A stretch of 64,000 bases of DNA, taken from the NCBI RefSeq assembly GCF_000192865.1, contig NC_015276.1, forward strand, positions 3,596,001 to 3,660,000, in the 5' to 3' direction. A program made the position numbers and the translations under genes. The stretch's first letter is position 1. Every line of letters begins with the position of its first letter. This DNA comes from Marinomonas mediterranea MMB-1. GTDB taxonomy: Bacteria; Pseudomonadota; Gammaproteobacteria; Pseudomonadales; Marinomonadaceae. Positions 9,313 to 18,237 of the stretch are shown here, one piece after another. The notes beneath the pieces were generated by a model. The model was not told where the DNA came from and did not search any database. It saw only the letters and a list, made by a program, of their open reading frames with translations.

Positions 9313-10080
9313 ATGAAACGCATTGATGTTCTTCTCACTGAATCCGGCCTTGCCAAATCCCGCTCCCAAGCGCAATCTTTTATCAATCAAAAAAAGGTTT
9401 CCGCTCACATTAACGGAACATGGCAATTGATTACAAAGCCAAGCTTAAAACTCGAAGAAGTCACCCAATTAGACATTCAAAAAGACGAGTCAGATAGATA
9501 CGTGTCCAGAGGGGCATTAAAGCTTGAAGGAGCGTTGAAACAATATCACATTGATTTCAAAGGTTTTGCTGTTTTGGATGTTGGCCAGTCCACAGGCGGT
9601 TTCACGGATTGTTCACTGCAGCATGGCGCTGAAAAGGTCGTTGGAGTCGAAGTCGGACATGATCAGCTTGATCCAACGCTTCGAAATAATGAGAGTGTTA
9701 TCTGCTTTGAAGGCATCAATGCGCGCTCATTAGACAAAAATGATTTAGAACCGCACTTCCCTACAAAGGGATTTGATGCGATTGTCATGGATGTCTCCTT
9801 CATTTCACAAATGAAGATTCTTCCTCAACTACCCTCTTTGTTGGCTGAAAACGGCTATTTGATTACTCTAGTCAAACCGCAGTTTGAAGTTGGACAAGAG
9901 TTTGTAAGTAAAGGGGGAATAGTGAAAGATGAGCAACGAGTGAGTCTATTAAAAGACGAGATGATCTTGTTTGCACAAAACCTTGGCTTCACCCTTATTG
10001 CCTATGAAAAAAGCGTCATAAAAGGCGGTGACGGTAACCAAGAATACCTTATGATCGCTCAACGTCAAACTCCAGCCTAG
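9313..10080 (+). CDS. tlyA: TlyA-family rRNA methyltransferase (S4 + FtsJ-like)
   Basis: 255 residues. The N-terminal S4 RNA-binding domain (about 1-62) begins MKRIDVLLTESGLAKSRSQA; the C-terminal SAM-binding domain has LDVGQSTGGFTDC and a K-D-K-E type centre (VMDVSFIS, LVKPQFEVG). TlyA proteins 2'-O-methylate rRNA, long annotated as hemolysin A. The ATG at 9313 is chosen over an upstream TTG at 9259 because it begins the conserved S4 domain. The stop codon TAG at 10078 is formed by the target-site TA plus the first G of an inserted inverted-repeat element (10078-10348), so the original C-terminus may have differed slightly. Confidence 0.88.
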   Translation: MKRIDVLLTESGLAKSRSQAQSFINQKKVSAHINGTWQLITKPSLKLEEVTQLDIQKDESDRYVSRGALKLEGALKQYHIDFKGFAVLDVGQSTGGFTDCSLQHGAEKVVGVEVGHDQLDPTLRNNESVICFEGINARSLDKNDLEPHFPTKGFDAIVMDVSFISQMKILPQLPSLLAENGYLITLVKPQFEVGQEFVSKGGIVKDEQRVSLLKDEMILFAQNLGFTLIAYEKSVIKGGDGNQEYLMIAQRQTPA

Positions 10081-10348
10081 GGAAGGTACGAACAAGTCCA
10101 CTGGCTTCAGCGTGTGGATAACTCTTCTTTATTCGAGGCAAGTTTCGCTGTCCAATATTGAGCATATTGGCAAGAAAGTTAACAAAGAATTAAAGAAAGC
10201 TTAGCCCACGCCCTTTGGGTCTTTCAGAGAAACAGCCTATCTTCGTTAAGAGTAATTGAAAGGTATTAACATTCCTGCTCACTCTCGCCTTAATAGACTG
10301 TTTCTCTGATAAGACTGAAGCTCATAAGACTTATTCGTACCTTCCCTA
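10078..10348. mobile_element. MITE-like element with TA target duplication
   Basis: Ends GGGAAGGTACGAACAAGTC (from 10080) and, on the other strand, GGGAAGGTACGAATAAGTC (from 10346): 18/19 identical terminal inverted repeats. Each is flanked outside by TA (10078-10079, 10347-10348), the target duplication of Tc1/mariner-IS630-type transposition. Similarity continues inward to GCTTCAG on both arms. An internal 11-bp inverted repeat (CAGAGAAACAG at 10225, complement at 10298) lies within. At about 267 bp with no reading frame, it is non-autonomous. It fills the tlyA-MATE gap; the rest to 10410 shows nothing clear. Confidence 0.75.
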
Positions 10349-10410
10349 GATTCGCCTCACCGAATCTAAACCTGAATCTAAACAAACCTAAATATAAAAA
10401 CAGAGTCGCG

Positions 10411-11790
10411 TTACGCAACATCGTCGTAGGGCAGTGACTCTTTTAACTCGATTTCATTAACCTCTTTCGACTCAAGCTCGTTAATAAAACGTCGCACCAT
10501 CACCAAGGCAATGCTACCAAAAATAATCGACCCGACCGCTTGCCCCATCCAAACTCCCTTCGCATCCATAAACAAGGTAAAAAAGAAGATGAGCGGCCAC
10601 GTTCCGAGCGTTGCTCGACAGAAGTTCAACATAGTGCCATTGAACGGCTTTCCAAGACTGTTAAACGCCGCGATAGCGATAAACATAAGGCTCTGAAATA
10701 GAAAGCTAAATGAAATATAAGTGGCGAAGAAGCGGATCATTTCGGCCGTTTCTTTGGACGCGCTGAACATAACAATCAGCCACTCTTTTGACCAAAATAG
10801 ACACAAGCACACCACCGCAGTATAAGAAAACGAATACGTAACCGCACTGGAGATCGTATTGTGCATTCTATCAAATCGGCGAGCACCATAATTTTGCCCC
10901 AATATCGGACCAACGGCACTCGTCAATGCAAATAAGCCACCAAACACAACGGGAATAACACGACCTACTATAGCCACCGCAGCAACGACATCATCACCGT
11001 AACTCGACGCATACTCCATAACAATAACGTTTGCTAAAGGCGTACAAACATTAGTCAACATGGCTGGCAACGCTATGTATGAAATGGGACGAACATCTTT
11101 AAAGAAGTCCATCAGATCAAATTCGCCCAGCATTTTATGTACGTGAACGACGCCATAGTAGCTCACAGCAACCATAGAAAACCGTGCAATTAAAGAAGCA
11201 AGGGCTGCGCCTTGAACATCGAGGCGAAATAGGAAAATTAAAATGGGGTCCAACACAGCATTAACAATACCGCCGACTAACGTCGCGTACATTGCACGCC
11301 GAGCGTCGCCAAGTGCCCGCATAATACCGGATCCAATCATCCCTATCATTACGGCAGGTAAGCCCAACATCACAATTTGTAGATAATCCGTCGCCAAATC
11401 GAGTGTTCGGCCATAGGCTCCAATATAAAGCAAAATGTGAGGAATATTAGGCCATACCAGATAGACAAGCACGGTAGAGAAAAGAATGCCATAAGCCAAA
11501 ACGTTAACCGCACGTCTTTTTGCAAGCTCAATATCCCCACTGCCAATAGCACGCGACACCATCGCCGCTGCGGCAATCGACACCGCAATACACAGTGAGA
11601 TAGTGAAGAACATAATCGCACTGGCAAAGCCCACAGCAGCAACGGCTTCTCGCTCATCCAACATCGACAAAAATAACATATCGACGAGGTCTACTAGGAA
11701 CATGATCATTAGCCCTAGTGCACCTGTAAACGACATCGTCACAATGTGTTTTAATGTTGAACCTTGAGTAAATTTTGCCTGTTTAGGCAT
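10411..11790 (-). CDS. MATE-family efflux transporter
   Basis: 459 residues with about twelve membrane segments in two similar halves, typical of MATE (multidrug and toxic compound extrusion) antiporters that export cationic compounds using Na+ or H+. Seen: FTGALGLMIMFLVDLVDMLFLSML in the first helices shows the conserved MATE pattern, and a matching VGRVIPVVFGG begins the second half. The ATG at 11790 is preferred to an upstream TTG because AGAGG lies 8-12 bases before it. Substrate unknown. It stands alone downstream of the lon terminator. Confidence 0.88.
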   Translation of the reverse strand: MPKQAKFTQGSTLKHIVTMSFTGALGLMIMFLVDLVDMLFLSMLDEREAVAAVGFASAIMFFTISLCIAVSIAAAAMVSRAIGSGDIELAKRRAVNVLAYGILFSTVLVYLVWPNIPHILLYIGAYGRTLDLATDYLQIVMLGLPAVMIGMIGSGIMRALGDARRAMYATLVGGIVNAVLDPILIFLFRLDVQGAALASLIARFSMVAVSYYGVVHVHKMLGEFDLMDFFKDVRPISYIALPAMLTNVCTPLANVIVMEYASSYGDDVVAAVAIVGRVIPVVFGGLFALTSAVGPILGQNYGARRFDRMHNTISSAVTYSFSYTAVVCLCLFWSKEWLIVMFSASKETAEMIRFFATYISFSFLFQSLMFIAIAAFNSLGKPFNGTMLNFCRATLGTWPLIFFFTLFMDAKGVWMGQAVGSIIFGSIALVMVRRFINELESKEVNEIELKESLPYDDVA

Positions 11791-11860
11791 GCCTGAGCCT
11801 CTAAATCCTGCGTTTATGCACGGTAAAAACAATTCGCGACATTCTACCTAAGACCAAACA

Positions 11861-11890
11861 AAAAAGCCGAACATATCGCTCGGCTTTTTT
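11861..11890. terminator. Intrinsic terminator after lon
   Basis: AAAAAGCCGA pairs with TCGGCTTTTT around a 9-base loop; T-runs on both strands make it bidirectional. It lies 36 bp downstream of the lon stop on the minus strand. Confidence 0.85.
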
Positions 11891-11925
11891 GTTTTTTCGT
11901 TTGTTTTTATGCAATATTTGATTAA

Positions 11926-14364
11926 TTAGTGCACATCGTTACTCAGTTTTCCGAAAACGATTTTTTCAACATCGGCAAAACGCTCAGCAAAATGAACAGA
12001 TATCCCCTCTTTCACTGAGTCAGGCAACTCTTCAAAATCACGACGATTCGCCTCAGGCAAAATAATTTCATTCACCTTACTGCGTTTCGCTGCAATAATT
12101 TTCTCTCGGATTCCGCCAACGGCCAACACTTGCCCTGTCAGCGTGAGTTCTCCAGTCATAGCAAGAGGACGATTAACCGCTTGTCCTTTTGCTAGCGACA
12201 TCAGTGCCGTTGCCATCGTAATACCAGCGCTAGGGCCATCTTTAGGGGTCGCACCTTCGGGTACGTGCAAGTGAATCAAGCACTTATCGAAAAACTCAGG
12301 ATTACTCTGATAACTCTTTGTATGAGAAAGCACATACGAATACGCAATTTCCGCCGACTCCTTCATGACTTCACCGAGTTTTCCGGTCAACTTCAAGCCT
12401 CGGGTCAACTCATGCACTTTATTCGCCTCAACAGGTAAGGTCGCTCCTCCCATAGAGGTCCACGCTAGACCGGTCACAACACCGACTCCCTTCAATGTTT
12501 TTTCCGGTCGGAAGTACGGCATCCCCAACAAGTCTTCAAGGTCTTTTACTCCAACATTAATGCTTTCTGTTTCACTCGTGAGTAAACGCACAACCGATTT
12601 ACGCAACACTTTTTGAAGAAGTTTATCCAATCCACGCACACCCGCTTCGCGTGCATAGTACTCAATAATATGCTTAAGCGCCGCATCTGTGATATTAAGC
12701 TGCTTCTTAAGCAATTTATTCTTCTTAAGTAGTTTTGGCCACAAATGCTGCTTGGCAATGGCAACCTTTTCTTCAGCAATGTAACCGGACAAGCGAATCA
12801 CATCCATACGATCAAGCAACGGCGCTGGAATAGTGTCCAGTTGGTTCGCCGTACACACAAACAACGTCTTAGATAAGTTGATCCGCATATCTAAATAGTG
12901 ATCTAAAAACTCGCTGTTTTGCTCAGGATCCAGTGCTTCTAATAACGCAGACGCTGGGTCTCCTTGGAAAGATGACCCAATCTTATCGATTTCATCCAGC
13001 ATAATAACGGGATTTTCGACCTGCACGTCCTTGAGCGCCTGAACGAACTTACCTGGCAACGAACCGATATACGTTCGGCGATGCCCCTTAATTTCGGACT
13101 CATCACGCATCCCACCTAAGCTAAAGCGATAAAACTTTCGCCCTAATGCTGCTGCAACAGATTTACCGATGGATGTTTTCCCCACACCAGGAGGACCAAC
13201 CAAGAGCATAATGGAACCGCCCATTTCTTTTCGATGCGCACCCAACGCCAAAAACTCAATGATTCGATCTTTGACATCGTCCAATCCAGAATGATGACCA
13301 TTTAATACCTCTCTTGCTTTTGAGATATCGAGGTTATCTTCCGAATGCACCCCCCAAGGTAATGAGGTTGCCCAATCTAAGTAGTTCCGAGTCACGCCAT
13401 ATTCAGGTGATCCTGTCTCAAGGATACTGAGCTTGTGTAACTCGTCCTCAATTTTTTCATAGGCGGCATCGGGTACATTCTTTCCGTCTAAGCGCTCCTG
13501 AAACGTATCAATATCGGAAGTTCGATCATCTTTAGAAAGACCAAGCTCTTTTTGAATAACTTTTAGCTGCTCTTTTAAAAAGAACTCACGCTGATGTTTA
13601 CTAATTTTGTCATTCACTTCCGCCGAAATTTCATTCTGTAAATGCGCTATTTCCAGTTCTTTTTTTAACAAAAGCAAAGACTGCTTCATTCTTTCTATAA
13701 CAGGTAGCGTACTCAACGCTTCGTATAGTTCGTTTGGCTCTGCTGAAGTAATTGAAGCCGCAAAATCTGCTAATAAGCCGGGTTCATTAAATGAAAAGCG
13801 TCCAAGATATTGACGTAAGTCTTCGCTGAAAAGCGGATTTAGGCGAATCAATTCCTTGATCGCGTCCAGTATAGCAATGGAATACGCTTTTGCTTCTTCA
13901 TCAGCGACAGTTGAGTCATTGATATAGCGTACTCTTGCAAGGTAAGGGGCTTCCGTCTCTAGCCATTCAACAATTTCGATACGCTTTAACCCTTGAGCCA
14001 AAAACGTAATCTTTTCATCTTGCTTTTCCGCTTTGTGAATCCGCGCTACACAACCAATTTGCTTAAAGTTCGCAACATTTGGAGCGCCGCCATTGGCGGT
14101 CTTCTCAGCGTAAATTAGTCCGACTGCGGCTTGAGGGAATTCCGCTATGCGTTCTAATGTTTCTTCCCAAGGCTCTGCATCCACCATAACGGGTTGAACT
14201 TGGGCTGGAAAAAAAGGACGGCTAGAAACAGGTAAAATAAACAAGGTATCAGGCAATACATCGTCCGGCAATGCCAGTGCCTTAGGGTCGCTGATTACAA
14301 CCTCGTCAGAGTTCTCATCAACAATCTCGCCCTCTGGCTGTTCATATACATTGTCATCACTCAC
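11926..14364 (-). CDS. lon: ATP-dependent Lon protease
   Basis: 812 residues, LonA architecture: N-terminal substrate domain (about 40-235), coiled-coil linker, AAA+ module with Walker A GPPGVGKT (390-397) and Walker B VIMLDEID, and the C-terminal protease with the Ser-Lys dyad S712 (in KDGPSAG) and K755. It degrades misfolded and regulatory proteins in the cytoplasm. Slightly longer than the E. coli enzyme (784) through an acidic N-terminal extension. ATG with AGAAGGTGAG just upstream. Monocistronic, with its own terminator. Confidence 0.97.
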   Translation of the reverse strand: MSDDNVYEQPEGEIVDENSDEVVISDPKALALPDDVLPDTLFILPVSSRPFFPAQVQPVMVDAEPWEETLERIAEFPQAAVGLIYAEKTANGGAPNVANFKQIGCVARIHKAEKQDEKITFLAQGLKRIEIVEWLETEAPYLARVRYINDSTVADEEAKAYSIAILDAIKELIRLNPLFSEDLRQYLGRFSFNEPGLLADFAASITSAEPNELYEALSTLPVIERMKQSLLLLKKELEIAHLQNEISAEVNDKISKHQREFFLKEQLKVIQKELGLSKDDRTSDIDTFQERLDGKNVPDAAYEKIEDELHKLSILETGSPEYGVTRNYLDWATSLPWGVHSEDNLDISKAREVLNGHHSGLDDVKDRIIEFLALGAHRKEMGGSIMLLVGPPGVGKTSIGKSVAAALGRKFYRFSLGGMRDESEIKGHRRTYIGSLPGKFVQALKDVQVENPVIMLDEIDKIGSSFQGDPASALLEALDPEQNSEFLDHYLDMRINLSKTLFVCTANQLDTIPAPLLDRMDVIRLSGYIAEEKVAIAKQHLWPKLLKKNKLLKKQLNITDAALKHIIEYYAREAGVRGLDKLLQKVLRKSVVRLLTSETESINVGVKDLEDLLGMPYFRPEKTLKGVGVVTGLAWTSMGGATLPVEANKVHELTRGLKLTGKLGEVMKESAEIAYSYVLSHTKSYQSNPEFFDKCLIHLHVPEGATPKDGPSAGITMATALMSLAKGQAVNRPLAMTGELTLTGQVLAVGGIREKIIAAKRSKVNEIILPEANRRDFEELPDSVKEGISVHFAERFADVEKIVFGKLSNDVH

Positions 14365-14580
14365 AACTACTCACCTTCTACAAACGCTCAACTCTTAGGA
14401 AGAGTAATCACCGACTTCACAGAGGAGCAAAATATTAATTGATGAAAAATATGTAGTGGCAAAGACAAAAATTACAACCGTTCTATAGCAATTATCAAAA
14501 CTGACTTAATAGACAGGAAAATTGCATTCACGCGAAATGCCTATGGTATGATTAAGCGATTGTTATTGAGGGAAAGAACC

Positions 14581-15237
14581 ATGACACGAGACGAAATTGT
14601 GACACGTTACTCAGATGTTTACCTTGTCGAACATCCATTCGTACAGCATAAACTCACGAGTTTACGTGATAAAAACACCAGTACTCGAGAGTTTAGAATG
14701 CTTGTTGAAGAGCTGGGAACACTCATTGGTTATGAGGCTACTCGTGATCTAGAAACCATTGACATCGCCGTTGAAACTCCTCTAGAGACAGCAATGAGCC
14801 CAGTCTTAAAAGGGAAGAAGCTGTGTATTGTAACGATAATGCGGGCGGGGAATGGACTTGCTGAAGGCGTATTGAAACTGTCTCCATCCGCTCGAGTTGG
14901 CCATGTTGGCATGTACCGCGACCCGGAAACCAAAAAACCGGTGGAATATTACTTAAAAATGCCTCATTCGGTTGAAGAACGTACGATTATCGTCGTGGAT
15001 CCCATGCTTGCGACCGGAAATTCAGCCATCGCCGCCATTGATAAAATGAAAGGCATGGGCGCTAAAGACATTCGATTTATTTGCCTATTTGCCGCCCCAG
15101 AAGGAATTGAAGCGTTTAAAGAGGCGCATAGTGACGTGCCAATATACGTTGGATCAATTGATCGAGAATTAGATGAAAAGGCCTACATTCGCCCAGGTGT
15201 CGGCGATGCGGGCGATAGAATTTACGGAACTCGATGA
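14581..15237 (+). CDS. upp: Uracil phosphoribosyltransferase-like protein
   Basis: 218 residues. Pyrimidine salvage: uracil + PRPP to UMP. Seen: the PRPP-binding loop DPMLATGNSA and the C-terminal uracil-binding YIRPGVGDAGDRIYGT, both hallmarks of UPRT. The ATG at 14581 is chosen over an upstream ATG because GAGGGAAAGA sits immediately before it and the downstream start fits UPRT length (208-218). No uraA permease follows; the gene ends in a strong terminator. Confidence 0.92.
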   Translation: MTRDEIVTRYSDVYLVEHPFVQHKLTSLRDKNTSTREFRMLVEELGTLIGYEATRDLETIDIAVETPLETAMSPVLKGKKLCIVTIMRAGNGLAEGVLKLSPSARVGHVGMYRDPETKKPVEYYLKMPHSVEERTIIVVDPMLATGNSAIAAIDKMKGMGAKDIRFICLFAAPEGIEAFKEAHSDVPIYVGSIDRELDEKAYIRPGVGDAGDRIYGTR

Positions 15238-15270
15238 GTTAACGTCATTCGAAAAACATTAAATGATACC

Positions 15271-15327
15271 CGAGAGTTAAGGTGACTTAAACGAAAGCAA
15301 TGTCACCTTAACTCTCGTTATATTTTT
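15271..15327 (+). terminator. Intrinsic terminator after upp
   Basis: A perfect 16-bp stem, CGAGAGTTAAGGTGAC (15271-15286) with its complement at 15302-15317, 15-base loop, followed by TTATATTTTTT. Confidence 0.85.
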
Positions 15328-15390
15328 TCGTTCTGTTTCGTTCTATTTTTCCATTCAGTTTAAGAATGCCTTAAGCCTAAATTGAAGCGG

Positions 15391-16014
15391 CTAGTTTTTT
15401 AACGCTAAAAAGGCGCCCGCCCCAATCATGATTGACCCAGCTCCACGGTTAAGTCGCTGCTGAGCCCTTTGAGTTTTCATCAAACGACGAGCCTGAGAAG
15501 CACTGTATGCGATTAATGATAAGCCCAGCATCAAAGCAATATAGGCCAATACAGACGTAATCGCGACATCCTGTGCACTCAATGCCGTTACGTCCAAAAA
15601 CGTGGGCAAAAATGCAATATAAAAGAGAACAACCTTCGGGTTCGACGAAGAAATAGCAAAGCCTTGAAGCATCCCTTTAAACATAGGCTCTCGCGATGTA
15701 GATGCTTTCTGTTCATTGTCGATACTCTGAGACGAAGAAGTCCACATCTTCCAACCTAGGTAAATAAGGTAAGCCGCTCCAATAAATCGAATCGCTAAAA
15801 ACACTTCTTCCCACCGTGTCGCAATCGTCGCCAAACCAAAACAGGCCATAATCAAATAAGCAATGTCTCCCAATGCCATACCTGCGGAAAGCGGTATCGC
15901 ACTTCGAGCACCAAATGCCATACTTCGAGCAATAATAGCAAAGACACCTGGACCGGGTGTTATGCTAAATATAAAAACAGCAATGCTAAACGTAATGGCA
16001 CTTTCGATACTCAT
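15391..16014 (-). CDS. LysE/RhtB-family amino acid exporter
   Basis: 207 residues, about six membrane segments. Seen: the family N-terminus FSITPGPGVFAIIARSMAFG and GMALGDIAYLI, typical of RhtB/LysE translocators that export homoserine, threonine or other amino acids from the cytoplasm. It lies 18 bp downstream of a TetR-family gene on the same strand, so that regulator probably controls it. The substrate cannot be read from sequence. Confidence 0.88.
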   Translation of the reverse strand: MSIESAITFSIAVFIFSITPGPGVFAIIARSMAFGARSAIPLSAGMALGDIAYLIMACFGLATIATRWEEVFLAIRFIGAAYLIYLGWKMWTSSSQSIDNEQKASTSREPMFKGMLQGFAISSSNPKVVLFYIAFLPTFLDVTALSAQDVAITSVLAYIALMLGLSLIAYSASQARRLMKTQRAQQRLNRGAGSIMIGAGAFLALKN

Positions 16015-16032
16015 ACTTGGCTCTTTTAAACG

Positions 16033-16674
16033 TTATTCTTCAATACCACAAACAGCCAACACCATGCGCGTTATAAAGCTTTTTGCATCATCATAGGTTT
16101 CATCGTCAAGCTGAGGCGCTCGCAATAAAATTTTCACTTGAGCATCAAAATCAGCGTAAGTCTGAGTCATCGCCCAAAGACTAATAAACAAATGTTCAAC
16201 AGGAACCGACTTCATCAGTCCATCGTCAACCCAGCGCTCAATCGTGAGTCGTTCTTTTTGCAATTCGCCGACGAAATATTCACGTAAATACTCTAGAACG
16301 TAAGGCTCTTCACCGATTAACGCCATCGCAAATACCTTCGAAGCATTAACATGGTTTTGAGACTGTTCTATTTTCTCACTGATATAACGAGTCAGGCACA
16401 CTTTTGGCCCGTCTTCGTATTTAAATTGACTAACCGAGTTAAGCCAAAGTGTTAAAATGCGTCCTAGAACGGCTTCCAACAAGTCTTTTTTTGAACGAAA
16501 GTAGTAATGAATGTTTGCTTTTGGAAGTCCTGCTTCATCTGCAATCATCTGAGTTGTAGTTTTAGTAAGCCCCTGGCGTGCAAATACCCTTTCGGCCGCC
16601 TCCAAAATAAGCTGTTCATTTTGAGCTCTGATATGGGCTTTGAGCTGATCTTTAGCGCGTTTTTCTTCTGACAA
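16033..16674 (-). CDS. TetR-family transcriptional regulator
   Basis: 213 residues. N-terminal helix-turn-helix (about 20-65) with ILEAAERVFARQGLTKTT and GLPKANIHYYFRSKKDLLEAV, the standard TetR DNA-binding signature. The C-terminal domain resembles the RutR-type ligand-binding region. It is 18 bp upstream of the LysE-type exporter and on the same strand, so it probably represses this two-gene unit in response to an exported metabolite (inference). Confidence 0.88.
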   Translation of the reverse strand: MSEEKRAKDQLKAHIRAQNEQLILEAAERVFARQGLTKTTTQMIADEAGLPKANIHYYFRSKKDLLEAVLGRILTLWLNSVSQFKYEDGPKVCLTRYISEKIEQSQNHVNASKVFAMALIGEEPYVLEYLREYFVGELQKERLTIERWVDDGLMKSVPVEHLFISLWAMTQTYADFDAQVKILLRAPQLDDETYDDAKSFITRMVLAVCGIEE

Positions 16675-16794
16675 AATAGCCTCTCACTACGTTATTTTAT
16701 TAATGGGGAAGAAGCGTCCTGCAATGGAAAGAGAATCCGACGTGATTCATTCAAGATTATTTTCCAATTAGTAAGGTAGGTATTTTAACGCCAA

Positions 16795-16823
16795 AAATAA
16801 AAAAGGGGAGCTATTTAGCTCCC
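16795..16823 (-). terminator. Intrinsic terminator after the diguanylate cyclase gene
   Basis: GGGGAGC-TATTTA-GCTCCCC; on the minus strand it is followed by TTTTTTATTTTT. Lies 133 bp downstream of the GGDEF gene. The rest of 16675-16955 shows no gene. Confidence 0.75.
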
Positions 16824-16955
16824 CATTCCCCTCACAGCGGTAAAAAAACGTAGGCAATCGCTATTTTTGAACCGCCGTACCACATTGGCAATATCCAGAC
16901 TATAACGTTACGACCTTAAGCGCAATAAAAATTTTGACCGATCGTTCAATATTTT

Positions 16956-18116
16956 CTATTTAGTCGCACTTTTACCGCGAACCCCATGTATGATCAACCG
17001 GTTTCTACCTTTTCGTTTAGCCTGATAAAGCGATTCGTCTGCTTTTTTTAGCGTCTCAAAGCCTTCATTTTGATCACTTCCTACCGCGAGGCCAAAACTT
17101 GCGGTGACGGAAACATACTTTTTACTATCACGATGAATCACTTCTATCTTTTCTTCTTCTATCCAACTACGAATGGATTCCAACTCGTCTTGGGCTTCAG
17201 CGACTTTTTTACCCCGATATAATATGGAGAACTCTTCACCGCCATAACGATAGACAGACCCATAGTAACAACCTTCAGCCAATATCTTTGCAACTCGTCT
17301 GAGAACTTCATCGCCCATATCATGACCATAGGTATCATTAAATTTCTTAAAATGATCAACATCGACCATGGCGATCGCGTAGTGCTTCGGTAACGCCATA
17401 AAGTCTTCATTCAATGCTCTGCGAGAAGCAAGCCCAGTAAGCTCATCCCTATAAGCCATACGATGACTTTCAGAAAGTAAAAACCAAGCCCACAGCCCAC
17501 CTTGTGTAACAAGAATAAGCAACATTTGATTCATCGTTAGCGGCAGATAATGCATGACAACCAGTGCAACAGAGCTGGCTAAAACGCTTGCCAAAAACCG
17601 ATCATTAAAGGATAACGCTCGAATCAATATGACCCCAATCGCCGCCACTTCGATCACAACAAGGACAGTGGATTTTAGTGTCTTATCAAGCATTGGAAGA
17701 ACAAACTGATCCAACTTTTCAAATGAAATCCAACCTTTCACTTCGGCCACATTCCAAAGCACGAGCATGCCAATAAACAACAACCGATTAAAAGAGAATC
17801 GGTTTGCAAAACCTTTTTCCTTAACCAAGCTTGTAATAAAAAGTACTAATAGTGCGACCGTAACAAAGCTCGATGCTTCAAGGTTAGGAAAAACTTCGAG
17901 CATTAGAGCAGGATAACTCAAAGCAAATACAACAAGGATTAGACGCCCCTTATTGAAACGCCAAGACAGCCCCAAAAGAACAATAAAAACGGCAGCAACC
18001 ACGACAGGAAAAGTTTGTAGCCATACCGTGGGAATGTTGCTCGCCTGAGTGCTCGCTAAAATACCGATAAGTAAAAATAAGAAAGGAAGAACTAAAGCTT
18101 TAATCGCGTCGGGCAT
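16956..18116 (-). CDS. Membrane-anchored diguanylate cyclase (GGDEF)
   Basis: 386 residues. About six membrane helices occupy 1-215; the cytoplasmic GGDEF domain begins at DELTGL (224-229) and has the active-site loop GGEEF (292-296). It makes c-di-GMP from two GTP, promoting sessile behaviour. The autoinhibitory I-site RxxD expected at 283-286 is absent (C283, G286), so product inhibition through that site is not expected. The membrane part has no recognised sensor domain. Monocistronic with a terminator downstream. Confidence 0.9.
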   Translation of the reverse strand: MPDAIKALVLPFLFLLIGILASTQASNIPTVWLQTFPVVVAAVFIVLLGLSWRFNKGRLILVVFALSYPALMLEVFPNLEASSFVTVALLVLFITSLVKEKGFANRFSFNRLLFIGMLVLWNVAEVKGWISFEKLDQFVLPMLDKTLKSTVLVVIEVAAIGVILIRALSFNDRFLASVLASSVALVVMHYLPLTMNQMLLILVTQGGLWAWFLLSESHRMAYRDELTGLASRRALNEDFMALPKHYAIAMVDVDHFKKFNDTYGHDMGDEVLRRVAKILAEGCYYGSVYRYGGEEFSILYRGKKVAEAQDELESIRSWIEEEKIEVIHRDSKKYVSVTASFGLAVGSDQNEGFETLKKADESLYQAKRKGRNRLIIHGVRGKSATK

Positions 18117-18237
18117 GCTTTTCCAACATATTTATTCAATAGATCGAGAACTTCGATGATATACAGCCAATATATTGCCCCGAAAACATTTAATTTTCAT
18201 TAACATTATCGTAATTCAATTTAGTTTAGAGGTAAGT

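Noticed and set aside
10078..10348. Whether this structured region is 6S RNA, tmRNA or RNase P RNA
   Set aside because: Lacks the conserved ends and cores of each; TA duplications and terminal repeats point to a MITE.
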